Source: Lachnospiraceae bacterium (GTDB lineage Bacteria; Bacillota; Clostridia; Lachnospirales; Lachnospiraceae). From it: DNA of 55,109 nt. Within the stretch, counting starts at the first letter, position 1. Every line of letters begins with the position of its first letter. A program made the position numbers and the translations under genes. The notes beneath the pieces are model-generated. The model was given only the letters and a program-made list of their open reading frames with translations, searched no databases and had not been told where the DNA came from. Of this stretch, positions 9,389 to 18,419 are shown one piece after another. The stretch covers positions 1 to 55,109 of the forward strand of contig JAIKXN010000107.1 in the NCBI GenBank assembly GCA_024684055.1. Reading direction: 5' to 3'.

Positions 9389-10369
9389 TCAGTCCGCTTC
9401 TTCATCCGCGGATTCTTTATTTGTATTATGATATATTCCCGTTTCGGGAGTGATGTTGATGGATTCGGATTTTGATATTATTCCTTTGTACTGGGTAGGC
9501 GAACAGTCGGTATATTTTTTGAAACACCGGCAGAAGGTTGTCAGATTGTTGAAACCTACCTGGAATGCCACATCGGTTACGGGCATGTTGGAAGCGAGGA
9601 GTTTCTTGGCTTCAAGGATTCTTTTACTGCAAAGATAATCGTAGAAAGTCGAATCCGTATACTGTTTAAAAAGCCTGGAAAAGTGAAACTTCGAAAAGCC
9701 TGCGGTATTGGCAATTTCCTCGAGAGTCAGATCCTCCGAGTAATTGTTCTCTATATAGGTAAGAACCCTGACGAACTTGTTGTAGTTTTCCGAATGGGTT
9801 ATTACGGTATCTTCTTCGTCTTCAATATCTCCGGAATGAGAAACGTCGCACAGAATCTTTAAAAGTTCGGCATATATTCCTGCCTCACTCATATCGTTAT
9901 ATGAAAAGTACAGCCGGATTATTTTGTTTATCGAAGAAAAAACCGACGGATAAAGATGTGCGGTGTTGTTGATTCCGATAATGCGGGCCTTTGAAAGCTG
10001 AGTCATTATTTCTTTTCGGGTTTTGAAGATATCAAAGAATGATATATCGAAAAGCAGGATAAAACGTTCCCCTTCTTCCGGTGCGGTAATGGAATGAACG
10101 GCCATCGGCGGAATGAAGAGTATGTCACCTTCGTGGAGTTTGTATACTTCCTCGCCTATGGTGATGGTATATGTTCCGACTGAGCAGAGGATTATCTCGA
10201 GAGCCTGATGCTTGTGATCGGGGAAGTTTGTAGCCTGATCGTTGTGCCATATTCGGTAAAGGTACCCGGGCAGGTAATCAATGGACTCTTCGTCACTTTC
10301 GAGTTTTCTGGAAATGAAATTGCCGAAAGGCTGCGAAAAGTCTGAATTTGCGGATCTGATATTTGCCAT
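9389..10369 (-). CDS. AraC-family transcriptional regulator with N-terminal cupin domain
   Basis: This 326-residue protein has a cupin sensor at about residues 40-130 ('PDHKHQALEIILCSVGTYTI', 'HEGDILFIPPMAVHSI'). Two helix-turn-helix motifs follow at about 215-310 ('LTLEEIANTAGFSKFHFSRL', 'VTDVAFQVGFNNLTTFCRCF'), the classic AraC/XylS tail. It is divergent from the GH3 operon and probably controls it, and perhaps the whole xylan locus, in response to a sugar bound by the cupin. GAGGA lies about 7 nt before its ATG. The intergenic space holds an array of 36-bp tandem repeats that could be its binding region; this is inference. Confidence 0.93.
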   Translation of the reverse strand: MANIRSANSDFSQPFGNFISRKLESDEESIDYLPGYLYRIWHNDQATNFPDHKHQALEIILCSVGTYTITIGEEVYKLHEGDILFIPPMAVHSITAPEEGERFILLFDISFFDIFKTRKEIMTQLSKARIIGINNTAHLYPSVFSSINKIIRLYFSYNDMSEAGIYAELLKILCDVSHSGDIEDEEDTVITHSENYNKFVRVLTYIENNYSEDLTLEEIANTAGFSKFHFSRLFKQYTDSTFYDYLCSKRILEAKKLLASNMPVTDVAFQVGFNNLTTFCRCFKKYTDCSPTQYKGIISKSESINITPETGIYHNTNKESADEEAD

Positions 10370-10400
10370 TTTTTATCCTCGGAAAAAATTTTTACTTCTT

Positions 10401-10577
10401 ATTATAAATAAGGGATCGTTTAAATTTATTAATATTATCTTTAATAAGGAATCGAATAAAAATATTTACATTATCCTTAATAAGGAATCGATTCAAAATA
10501 TTTATATTATCTTTAATAAAAAATCGAATAAATTAGTTAATATTATCTTTAACAGGGAATCCGTTTTTAGATATACA
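10401..10577. repeat. 36-bp tandem repeat array in divergent AraC/GH3 promoter region
   Basis: Three exact-period units start at 10434, 10470 and 10506, each 36 bp and beginning ATTATC(C/T)TTAATAA. A diverged fourth starts at 10542 and an upstream partial copy lies at about 10401-10433. Each good unit carries AATAAGGAATCGA or a one-to-two base variant. The array is AT-rich, lies immediately upstream of the AraC start and about 200 bp upstream of the GH3 start. The period is a multiple of three, so a frame stays open through it, but I do not consider it coding. It could be a regulator-binding array or a minisatellite. Confidence 0.85.
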
Positions 10578-10719
10578 ATGATTATTTTTGGGGGAAATCA
10601 GCCAAATTTTGCAGTGAACCCATAAAATTATTATAGCAATATTTGTAAAATGTGCAATAAATGTAAAATGACAATTTCCACTAAAACCCCCGACAGATTG
10701 TTAAAAAACTGTGATTTAA

Positions 10720-10748
10720 TTGAGAATAACCCCGATAAGTTGTAAAAT
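10720..10748 (+). promoter_or_regulatory. Candidate promoter of GH3 operon
   Basis: TTGAGA (10720-10725), 17-bp spacer, TAAAAT (10743-10748), each five of six matches to consensus. The predicted transcript start is about 35 nt before the GH3 ATG, just enough for the ribosome site TTGGAGGA. Confidence 0.6.
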
Positions 10749-10788
10749 AGCAGTTGGAACGATAATTCATATATTGGAGGATTACAAA

Positions 10789-12900
10789 ATGAACAGAGAA
10801 GAGGCCAGAAAAAAAGCGGAACAGCTTGTCGATCAGATGACCATAGAAGAAATGGCATCTCAGCTTAGATTTGATGCGCCGGCAATCGAAAGACTCGGAA
10901 TTCCCGAATACAACTGGTGGAATGAAGGTCTTCACGGAGTTGCAAGAGCGGGTGTTGCCACGATGTTTCCTCAGGCTATCGGCATGGGTGCAACTTTTGA
11001 TGATGAACTTCTCAAAGAAGTCGGAGACGTAATTTCGACCGAAGCAAGAGCAAAATACAATTTCCAGGCGAAGTACGACGACAGAGATATTTACAAAGGT
11101 CTGACGATCTGGTCTCCCAATGTTAACCTCTTCAGAGATCCCAGATGGGGAAGAGGACATGAAACTTACGGTGAAGATCCGTATCTTATTTCCAGACTCG
11201 GAGTTAATTTCATAGAAGGACTTCAGGGCGACGGGGAATATTTAAAGACTGCAGCATGTGCAAAGCATTATGCGGTTCATTCCGGTCCCGAAGCATTGAG
11301 ACATCATTTTGATGCCAAGGCCACAATGAAGGATATGTGGGAAACATACCTTCCTCAGTTTGAAGCCTGTGTCAAGGAAGCGAATGTTGAATCCGTAATG
11401 GGTGCATACAACAGAACCAACGGTGAGGTATGCTGTGCTCATTCCTATCTTATGGATGATGTTCTTCGCGGACAGTGGGGCTTTGAAGGCCATTTCGTAT
11501 CGGATTGCTGGGCGGTTCGCGATTTCCATGAAAACCATAAGATTACTGCAACACCCGAAGAAAGCGTTAAACTCGCACTTGAAAAAGGCTGCGACGTTAA
11601 CTGCGGATGCACATATCAGAAGATAATGGATGCGTATGACGAAGGCCTTATTACAAAGGATCTTTTAAGAAGAGCAGCAGTTCGTCTTTTCACAACAAGA
11701 TATCTTCTCGGTCTTTTCGATAAGACTGAATATGACAATATATCATTTGACAAAATTGAGTGTAAAGAACATCTTGAAGTCGCATCACGTGCGGCCAAAG
11801 AGAGCCTTGTTCTTTTAAAGAACAACGGAATCCTTCCTCTCGACAAGAGCAAAATCAAGACTATCGGCGTGATAGGACCGAATGCAAACAGCAGATCTTC
11901 GCTTATCGGAAACTATCACGGAACCGCATCAAGATATATTACGGTTCTCGAAGGTATTCAGGATTACGTTAAAGAAGATGTAAGAGTATATTATTCAGAG
12001 GGATGCCATCTTTTCGGACCGAAGACGGAGCCGCTGGCCAAGGATTATGACAGACTTTCGGAAGCGAAAGCAGTTGCCGATAATTCTGATGTTGTTATTC
12101 TCTGCCTCGGTCTTGACGAAACACTTGAAGGAGAAGAGGGCGATACAGGCAATGCTTACAGTTCCGGCGACAAAAACGATCTTAAGCTTCCTCCTTCACA
12201 GATCAAACTTCTTGAGACAATTGCGGCAATGAACGTTCCTTTCGTTGTATGCGATATGGCCGGCAGCGCAATGGATCTGACTTTTGCCGATGAGAAGGCT
12301 GATGCCGTTATTCAGGCATGGTATCCCGGTTCAAGAGGCGGAAAAGAAGTTGCCGAGATGCTTTTCGGCGAATATTCTCCTTCGGGTAAACTTCCTCTTA
12401 CTTTCTACAGGGACCTCGAAGGAATGCCTGAATTTGAAGACTATTCAATGAAGGGAAGAACATACAGATATCTTGAAAAAGAACCTCTTTATCCTTTCGG
12501 TTTCGGTCTTTCGTACGCTGACTGTGATGTAACGGCAGCCAAGGCTGATACGGAAAGCTTTGCGGATGCAGGCTCAAAGGGAATCGTTCTTAAGGTTAAT
12601 GCAAAGAATTCCGGAAATATCGATGCAGAAGAAGTTCTTCAGGTTTATGTTCACGTTAACGGTACTAAAGATGAGGTACTAAATACCAAACTTTCGGCTT
12701 TCAAGAGAATTAAACTTGCAGCCGGCGAAGAGAAAGAAATATCAATAGAAGTTCCCGCATTTGCTTTTACCACTGTTGACGACGACGGCAGGAGAGGCTT
12801 AACGGGTAATGCGGCTGATATCTATGTCGGTTTTTCACAGCCCGACAAACGAAGCGAAGAACTTACCGGAAAGAAGCCGGTTAAGTTGTCGGTTCAGTAA
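10789..12900 (+). CDS. Glycoside hydrolase family 3 (beta-xylosidase / beta-glucosidase)
   Basis: This 703-residue cytoplasmic enzyme has an N-terminal TIM barrel with 'NWWNEGLHGVARAG', 'SPNVNLFRDPRWGRGHETYG' and 'CAKHYAVHSGPE'. The nucleophile is the Asp of 'FVSDCWAV' (D239). The alpha/beta sandwich carries 'GLDETLEGEEGD', which probably includes the acid/base, and a fibronectin-III-like tail ('DAEEVLQVYV', 'LSAFKRIKLAAGEEKEI') ends the protein. These phrases are those of the xylosidase-type GH3 clade. The frame extends upstream to 10720, but ATG 10789 has GGAGGA 9-10 nt before it and is the clear start. It is divergent from the AraC regulator and heads an operon with the unknown membrane protein 31 bp downstream. 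Confidence 0.94.
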   Translation: MNREEARKKAEQLVDQMTIEEMASQLRFDAPAIERLGIPEYNWWNEGLHGVARAGVATMFPQAIGMGATFDDELLKEVGDVISTEARAKYNFQAKYDDRDIYKGLTIWSPNVNLFRDPRWGRGHETYGEDPYLISRLGVNFIEGLQGDGEYLKTAACAKHYAVHSGPEALRHHFDAKATMKDMWETYLPQFEACVKEANVESVMGAYNRTNGEVCCAHSYLMDDVLRGQWGFEGHFVSDCWAVRDFHENHKITATPEESVKLALEKGCDVNCGCTYQKIMDAYDEGLITKDLLRRAAVRLFTTRYLLGLFDKTEYDNISFDKIECKEHLEVASRAAKESLVLLKNNGILPLDKSKIKTIGVIGPNANSRSSLIGNYHGTASRYITVLEGIQDYVKEDVRVYYSEGCHLFGPKTEPLAKDYDRLSEAKAVADNSDVVILCLGLDETLEGEEGDTGNAYSSGDKNDLKLPPSQIKLLETIAAMNVPFVVCDMAGSAMDLTFADEKADAVIQAWYPGSRGGKEVAEMLFGEYSPSGKLPLTFYRDLEGMPEFEDYSMKGRTYRYLEKEPLYPFGFGLSYADCDVTAAKADTESFADAGSKGIVLKVNAKNSGNIDAEEVLQVYVHVNGTKDEVLNTKLSAFKRIKLAAGEEKEISIEVPAFAFTTVDDDGRRGLTGNAADIYVGFSQPDKRSEELTGKKPVKLSVQ

Positions 12901-12931
12901 AAAATGAACGATAGGAAACAAAAACGGTAAT

Positions 12932-13882
12932 ATGGGAAGCAGTAACAAGAAAAAAGGGAAAAAGGAAAAACGCAGCACTGCGGAGGAAGAAAACAAAGAA
13001 ATAAAGAAAGACGAAGCAGGTTTGCACGACGAAAAGGCTGAAATAAAGCCGGATGAAGACAGTAAAGAAAAAGCCGGGAACGAAATTACCGATGATGGAA
13101 ACGGAAAAGGCAAATTTGAATCTTCCGACGCAGAAGAAGAGACAAAAAAAGACTTTACCGAACCGGATATGGAAACGATCCTCGAAATAAAGGAGCAAAG
13201 ACTTCACCGGGAAGAAGAACCCGAAGAGGAAGAGGAAGTCGTTCAAAAGAGCGAATTCTTCAGAAAACTGGAGTTTTTCTGGGATTATTACAAATGGTTC
13301 GTGATCGTTCCGGCAATAATCATCGCAATTACGGTAATTATGATCGTCACTTATATTGAAGAGAGCAGGGAAAGAGCACTTGAACTTGCGATAATAAACG
13401 CAGTGGACGTTCCGAATCTCATCTTAGAGGTGGATAATGATTATGTAGCTTATTCCGACACTGTTCCGACTGCAAATGACGTAAGGATCGAAACAAGTAT
13501 AGAGTATCCGAATACCAACGATGCTCAGGAATATATCAGTCAGTCGGAAGCAACGTCCATGGAAAAGTTTAACGCAATGGTGATCGCGGGCAGAGTGGAC
13601 GCAGTTGTGACCAATACCTGGGTTGCCGATATCTTTTCGATTTCGGATGCAACGCTTGATTTAAGGGAAATCTGCGACGAGGAGTTTTTAAAGGAAAGAG
13701 AAGACCTTATTTATTACGCAAAGAATTCCGAAGGCGAAAATATCCCCGTGGCTTTCTATGTTACAAGAGCTTCGTTCAATGAATGCTATGATGAGGACAA
13801 GCCGCCTGTGGTGGTGTCATTTGATACGGCAGCGCATAAAGAAGAAGCGGTTAAGTTCTTTGAATGGATGACAGAAAGATAA
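12932..13882 (+). CDS. Unknown single-span membrane protein with charged N-terminus
   Basis: I cannot assign a function to this 316-residue protein. Residues 1-105 are lysine/glutamate-rich, low-complexity and probably disordered in the cytoplasm. The motif 'FFWDYYKWFVIV' then leads into one membrane span (about 122-143), and about 170 residues lie outside the cell. The outer domain ('SQSEATSMEKFNAMVIAGRVD', 'VVTNTWVADIF', 'HKEEAVKFFEWM') faintly resembles one lobe of an extracellular solute-binding protein, which is only an impression. No strong ribosome site is visible before ATG 12932; it may be translated after read-through from GH3. It is convergent with the YesL-like gene. Confidence 0.75.
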   Translation: MGSSNKKKGKKEKRSTAEEENKEIKKDEAGLHDEKAEIKPDEDSKEKAGNEITDDGNGKGKFESSDAEEETKKDFTEPDMETILEIKEQRLHREEEPEEEEEVVQKSEFFRKLEFFWDYYKWFVIVPAIIIAITVIMIVTYIEESRERALELAIINAVDVPNLILEVDNDYVAYSDTVPTANDVRIETSIEYPNTNDAQEYISQSEATSMEKFNAMVIAGRVDAVVTNTWVADIFSISDATLDLREICDEEFLKEREDLIYYAKNSEGENIPVAFYVTRASFNECYDEDKPPVVVSFDTAAHKEEAVKFFEWMTER

Positions 13883-13901
13883 AAAGAAGTGAAATATAAG
13901 A

Positions 13902-14582
13902 TCAAGACTCGGATTCGTCCGGGTCTTCTTCGTCCTCGGGATCGAGGCTCTGACCTGTGCGTTCGAGGGTCTTTTCGAAAATTCTTCTGAAGAAAATGCA
14001 GAAGAAATAAGCAAGAGCGGCGAAAAGGAAGAAAAGAAAGAGTGAAATAACGATCATTCTGGCTTTTGCGTTAAGATCTGCGATCAGGAAAATGAAAATG
14101 CAGATTATAAGCACCATGCCTACAATGGGAAAGTTTGTAAGACTCAGAAGAACGGAATTTTTGATATCCTGCTTAAGTGACGAATCGAACAACGCAACCT
14201 GAGGCAAAACCAGAACCGTAGAAAAAACTATAAGGAATAAAAGGATCGATGAAGGATACTGAAGAAATGAGTAAGCCTCGTCGAGCACCGAATGCGAAAT
14301 GAGTACACTTGCGCCGAGAACACCGACAATTACCATATATATGATCCAGAATAGTGTTGCCTGTTTGAAATTTGACCTGAATTCTGCAAAAAATGTTTTA
14401 AAGATCGGAAGATCGTTTTTTTTCATTCTTTTAAAGCAAACGGAGTAAAGTGCGGTCAGAGATGCTCCAATTGTAAATATTGGAAGAGAACATATAAGAA
14501 ACAGGAAATTTAAAAACATAAGATCGCAGAAAAGATTAAGTGTTTTTATAAGAAAACTGTCCGGTGAAAAAATATTTCGCAT
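13902..14582 (-). CDS. YesL/DUF624 family membrane protein
   Basis: This 226-residue integral membrane protein has five or six hydrophobic segments and the family phrase 'LNLFCDLMFLNFLFLICSLP' followed by 'FTIGASLTALYSVCFKRMKK'. YesL-family genes repeatedly sit beside carbohydrate ABC transporters and glycoside hydrolases in Firmicutes; the biochemical role is unknown. The C-terminus is a short acidic tail ('DPEDEEDPDESES'). A GGAGG motif lies rather far (about 13 nt) from the ATG at 14582. It is divergent from the oligosaccharide-binding protein gene. Confidence 0.87.
   Translation of the reverse strand: MRNIFSPDSFLIKTLNLFCDLMFLNFLFLICSLPIFTIGASLTALYSVCFKRMKKNDLPIFKTFFAEFRSNFKQATLFWIIYMVIVGVLGASVLISHSVLDEAYSFLQYPSSILLFLIVFSTVLVLPQVALFDSSLKQDIKNSVLLSLTNFPIVGMVLIICIFIFLIADLNAKARMIVISLFLFFLFAALAYFFCIFFRRIFEKTLERTGQSLDPEDEEDPDESES
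13904..13927. terminator. Possible bidirectional hairpin at convergent gene ends
   Basis: A 10-bp stem (13904-13913 with 13918-13927) has a TTCG loop. It overlaps the end of the minus-strand YesL-like gene and lies 22 bp after the + strand stop. Neither side has a good T-run, so termination strength is doubtful. Confidence 0.5.
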
Positions 14583-14800
14583 GGTAGTAAAATAGCCTCC
14601 GTAAATGCTTTATTTCTTTTGGATTTTTAAAGTATATCACAAAAATAAGAAAAAGAAGTGAATTTTTGTGCCGATTTAATAAAATTGACTTCAAAAAATA
14701 TACAAAAAGGCTATTTAAAGCAACAATTGTAAAAAACGGAGCAACTTTTGTAAAGTATAAATAAGGTATAACGATTATAATGAGTGTGTTGTTACAAAAC

Positions 14801-14829
14801 ATGACATTTTATTGTGCAAATTATATACA
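14801..14829 (+). promoter_or_regulatory. Candidate promoter of CUT1 oligosaccharide importer
   Basis: ATGACA (14801-14806), 17-bp spacer, TATACA (14824-14829), about 45 bp before the binding-protein start. By-eye match; the region upstream is AT-rich and offers weaker alternatives. Confidence 0.45.
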
Positions 14830-14877
14830 ATTTGAACAATGAGGTGTCGAAACCTATTTACTAAGGAGGACTAAGTA

Positions 14878-16299
14878 ATGAAAAAATTTATGGCTTGTGC
14901 ATTAAGTGCATGCATGGTTGCAGCTACATTAGTAGGATGTGACAAGGGTGGTACAACAACTACAACTACTACACCTGATTCTACAGGAGACGGAGACACA
15001 ACAACAGCTGCTGCTGATCCCGCTCCCGCTCCCGCTACCGCTGACGGAAAGAAAGTTATCGAACTCTGGGCATTCACAGATGAAGTTCCCAAGATGGTAG
15101 ATGCTTACAAGGCTGCTCATCCCGATTTCGATTGGGAAGTTAACACAACAATCAAGGGTACCGGTGATGGATATCAGGACGCTCTTGACCAGGCTCTTAT
15201 CAACGGACAGGTTGATATGTTCGCTGCTGAAGCTGCTTTCGTTCTTAAGTATTCTCAGGGTGACATGTCTAAGTACGTTGGTGCTTACGAAGATCTCGGT
15301 CTTGATTTAAGCAAGCTTGAAACAGCTCAGATCGCACCTTACACAATTGAAATTGGTACAAGACCTTCTGATGGCAAGTTAGTTGGTTTAGGATACCAGG
15401 CTACAGGTGGTGCATTCATCTACAGACGTTCAATCGCTAAGGACGTATTTGGTTCAGATGATCCCGCTACAGTAAAGAAAGAAATCGGTGGTGGTACAGG
15501 TTCATGGGATACATACTGGGAAGCTGCTGAAAAGCTTAAAGCTAAAGGATATGGTATCTGCTCAGGTGACGGTGATATGTGGCACGCTATCGAGAACAGC
15601 TCTGAAAAGGGTTGGCTTGATGCGGACGGAAAGCTTTACATCGATCCTAAGAGAGAAGAGTTCATGGATATCTCCAAGAAGCTCAAAGACAACGGTTATC
15701 ACAACGATTCTCAGGACTGGCAGGAAAGCTGGTTTGCTGATATGAACGGAACAAGCGAGAAGGGTGTTCTCGGATTCTTCGGTCCCGCTTGGTTGATCAA
15801 CTACACAATCGCTCCTAACTGCGGTGGTTCAGCAGTAGGCGAAGGAACATTCGGTGACTGGGGCGTAACAGAATCTCCTATCGGTTTCTTCTGGGGTGGT
15901 ACATGGGTAATGGCTAGCCAGGCAGCTATCGACAACGGTAAGGCTGAAGGCGTTAAGGCTCTTATTGATTACATCACACTTGATGATTCTGAAGATGGTT
16001 TACAGTACGCTTGGGCTACAGGTTCATTCTCAGGTACAGGTGACTGTGTTGCTTCCGGTACAGTAATGTCAAAGGCTACATGTACTCCTGACATCCTTGC
16101 TGGTCAGAACATGTTCGAAGTATTCGTTCCTGCAAACGCATCTGCAAACGGTAAGAACCTTACTCAGTATGATGAGAAGATCAACAACCTTTGGAGAGAG
16201 CAGGTTAGAGAATACACAGCTGGTAACAAGTCTAAAGAAGAAGCTATTGAGAAATTCAAAGCAGACGTTAACGAACAGCTTGGTATCGAAGTTGAATAA
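14878..16299 (+). CDS. Extracellular oligosaccharide-binding lipoprotein (family 1, CUT1 importer)
   Basis: This 473-residue protein has a lipoprotein signal peptide with lipobox 'LVGC' (acylated Cys21). A Thr/Ala/Pro-rich linker (about residues 24-55) spaces it from the membrane. The body has the SBP_bac_1 look ('KKVIELWAFTDEVPKMVDAY', 'LGYQATGGAFIYRR', 'WGVTESPIGFFWGGTWVMAS'). It captures a sugar oligomer, probably xylo-oligosaccharides by context, for the two permeases downstream. Codon use is strongly biased (GCT, ACA, GGT), which points to high expression. AAGGAGGA precedes ATG 14878, and a hairpin follows the stop. Confidence 0.94.
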   Translation: MKKFMACALSACMVAATLVGCDKGGTTTTTTTPDSTGDGDTTTAAADPAPAPATADGKKVIELWAFTDEVPKMVDAYKAAHPDFDWEVNTTIKGTGDGYQDALDQALINGQVDMFAAEAAFVLKYSQGDMSKYVGAYEDLGLDLSKLETAQIAPYTIEIGTRPSDGKLVGLGYQATGGAFIYRRSIAKDVFGSDDPATVKKEIGGGTGSWDTYWEAAEKLKAKGYGICSGDGDMWHAIENSSEKGWLDADGKLYIDPKREEFMDISKKLKDNGYHNDSQDWQESWFADMNGTSEKGVLGFFGPAWLINYTIAPNCGGSAVGEGTFGDWGVTESPIGFFWGGTWVMASQAAIDNGKAEGVKALIDYITLDDSEDGLQYAWATGSFSGTGDCVASGTVMSKATCTPDILAGQNMFEVFVPANASANGKNLTQYDEKINNLWREQVREYTAGNKSKEEAIEKFKADVNEQLGIEVE

Positions 16300-16335
16300 T
16301 CTAATCGCTTGATTATATTATCAAATAGAACTAAG

Positions 16336-16370
16336 GAGCAGGGCGGACAAATCGTCCGACCTGCTCTTTT
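16336..16370 (+). terminator. Hairpin between binding-protein and permease genes
   Basis: A 13-pair stem with one mismatch (16336-16348 with 16354-16366) and a 5-nt loop is followed by TTTT. It is probably a partial terminator that lowers permease expression relative to the binding protein. Confidence 0.82.
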
Positions 16371-16468
16371 AAACACTTTTTATTTTCCTTTTCACACTTG
16401 ATATATTCGTTATGCAGGGTTTTGCGGGTGTGTAGCTAAATTAAAATTTTTTCGAGGAGGTTGGGCGT

Positions 16469-17452
16469 ATGAAAAAGAAGAAAGCATACGATTATGCGAA
16501 ATTCGGCTATATTTTCAGTATTCCTTTCGTGATCGCTTGGTTGATTTTTCAATTATACCCTATTTTATATACCTTTTTAGTAGGTTTCACAGATTTGAAA
16601 GGGGCCGGAGTTACTGATTTTAATATCCTTTGGAGCACACCTTTCAAAAACTTCGCCGATGTTTTAGGTAACAAAACATTCAGAACTTCATTTACCAATA
16701 CTTTGATCATTTGGGGATGCAACTTCGTTCCTCAGATTCTCCTTGCGTTGCTTATTACCGCTTGGTTTACTGACAGAAGATCCACGATCAAAGGTCAGGG
16801 TCTTTACAAGATTTTATTCTATCTTCCCAACATTATTACACAGGCAACCATAGCTATGTTATTCGCTCAGTTGTTTATGTATCCCAAGGGAGTTATCAAC
16901 GATTTACTTATTCAGTTAGGTATATTTAAAGACGGACCGGTTGAAATGTTGAGAAACAAAACAATCGCCCGTAGTGTAATTATTTTCATTCAGACTTGGA
17001 TGTGGTACGGTTATACGTCAATCGTTTTGATTTCCGGCGTTCTGGGTATCAGCCCTGAGCTTTTCGAAGCAGCCGAAGTAGACGGTGCAAACCAGGTTCA
17101 GACATTCTTCAAAGTTACTATTCCCAGTATCAAGACTGTCTTACTTTTCACACTGGTTACATCTCTTATCGGTGGTTTGAATATGTTCGATATTCCCAAG
17201 TTGTTCCTGGATGGCGGTCCTGACGGATCAACAATGACCACTTCATTATATATTTACAACAACGCATGTCAGGGTACATATCAGTACGCAAAAGCATCAG
17301 CTGCTTCAATGATCATGTTTGTTGTTATCACAGCTCTTTCCGCTTTGATGTTCTATATGTTAAGAGATAAGGATGAGGTAGCTCTCAGAAAACTTATCAG
17401 AGAACAGGAAAGAGAATACAGACGTAAACAGAAAATGTTAAATAGCAAATAA
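16469..17452 (+). CDS. Carbohydrate ABC transporter permease, MalF/UgpA-like
   Basis: This 327-residue protein has six or more membrane spans and the EAA loop ('EAAEVDGANQVQTFFKVTIP') that docks to the ATPase. It forms the channel with the next gene product for the oligosaccharide delivered by the upstream lipoprotein. GAGGAGGT lies upstream of ATG 16469. A basic C-terminal tail ('LIREQEREYRRKQKMLNSK') is present. No ATPase gene follows; CUT1 importers of Firmicutes often share one MsmX-type ATPase encoded elsewhere. Confidence 0.95.
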   Translation: MKKKKAYDYAKFGYIFSIPFVIAWLIFQLYPILYTFLVGFTDLKGAGVTDFNILWSTPFKNFADVLGNKTFRTSFTNTLIIWGCNFVPQILLALLITAWFTDRRSTIKGQGLYKILFYLPNIITQATIAMLFAQLFMYPKGVINDLLIQLGIFKDGPVEMLRNKTIARSVIIFIQTWMWYGYTSIVLISGVLGISPELFEAAEVDGANQVQTFFKVTIPSIKTVLLFTLVTSLIGGLNMFDIPKLFLDGGPDGSTMTTSLYIYNNACQGTYQYAKASAASMIMFVVITALSALMFYMLRDKDEVALRKLIREQEREYRRKQKMLNSK

Positions 17453-17469
17453 GGAAGGAGGAAAATCAT

Positions 17470-18354
17470 ATGTCTAACAATTCAAATTTACAGTTAACAG
17501 TTGACGGTAAAGAAAAATCAGGCGGAAATATAGTATTAAAAATTGTTATCTATGTTTTATGTACCTTTCTTGCTATCTTGAGCATTCTTCCTTTCTGGTT
17601 AATGTTCGTTAATGCGACAAGATCAACGGTAGAAATTCAGAAAACAGCAATTTCATTCCTGCCTTCTGTCAACCTGTTTAAAAATATCGCAATTCTTCAG
17701 GATAAGAATATGTTCAAGCCCTGGCTTGGATTCCTTAACTCATTTGTGATCGCTTCAGGTGCTACAGTGCTTGCAGTATACTTTTCATCCCTTACTGCAT
17801 ACGCACAGGTTGTATATGAATGGAAACTTAAGAATGCATTCTTCAGTTTTATCGTAGCTGTCATGACTTTACCTGCACAGGTTACTATGGTAGGTTTCCT
17901 TCAGATGTGTTATAAGTTCAGACTTACTAACAACTTCTTAATGCTTATCTTACCTTCGATTGCAGCACCTTCAATGGTATTCTTCATGAGGCAGTATCTG
18001 CAGCCGGCACTTCCGATTGAAATTGTTCACTCGGCACGTATCGACGGTGCAAGGGAGTTCTACATCTTCAACAGAATCGTTCTCCCCATCATGAAGCCCG
18101 CTATTGCTACACAGGCTATCTTCAGTTTCGTAGGTAGCTGGAACAACCTCTTCACACCCATGGTATTGATTTCCGATACTAAGAAATACACAATGCCCAT
18201 GATGGTAAGTTTGCTTCGTGCAGATATTTATAAGACCGAGTTCGGTTCAATCTACGCGGGACTAACGCTGACGATCTTGCCTTTGATCATAGTATACATA
18301 GTCCTATCCAAGTATATTGTCGCCGGTGTCGCGCTCGGCTCCGTAAAAGGATAA
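17470..18354 (+). CDS. Carbohydrate ABC transporter permease, MalG/UgpE-like
   Basis: This 294-residue protein has six membrane spans and an EAA-type loop 'HSARIDGAREFYIFNRIVLP'. It is the second half of the permease pair, 17 bp behind its partner, with AAGGAGGA before ATG 17470. It is the last gene of the importer operon, and a strong terminator follows immediately. The missing ATPase is noted under the partner gene. Confidence 0.95.
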   Translation: MSNNSNLQLTVDGKEKSGGNIVLKIVIYVLCTFLAILSILPFWLMFVNATRSTVEIQKTAISFLPSVNLFKNIAILQDKNMFKPWLGFLNSFVIASGATVLAVYFSSLTAYAQVVYEWKLKNAFFSFIVAVMTLPAQVTMVGFLQMCYKFRLTNNFLMLILPSIAAPSMVFFMRQYLQPALPIEIVHSARIDGAREFYIFNRIVLPIMKPAIATQAIFSFVGSWNNLFTPMVLISDTKKYTMPMMVSLLRADIYKTEFGSIYAGLTLTILPLIIVYIVLSKYIVAGVALGSVKG

Positions 18355-18371
18355 TAAGCAAAACTCACATA

Positions 18372-18403
18372 AAAAAACCGTCTGCTTACGCAGGCGGTTT
18401 TTT
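18372..18403. terminator. Terminator of CUT1 importer operon
   Basis: An 8-bp GC-rich stem (18378-18385 with 18390-18397), extended by A-T pairs, has loop TTAC and six T residues after it. A-runs on the other side would let it work in both directions. Confidence 0.92.
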
Positions 18404-18419
18404 CATGCCTTCACGACGA

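Noticed and set aside
10398-10580. Possible CRISPR array
   Set aside because: The 36-bp units are directly tandem without unique spacers, and no cas gene is nearby.
10281-10625. 114-codon open frame through the 36-bp repeats with a 12-residue periodic pattern
   Set aside because: It overlaps the start of the AraC gene on the opposite strand, has no ribosome site, and the open frame is explained by a repeat length divisible by three in AT-rich DNA.
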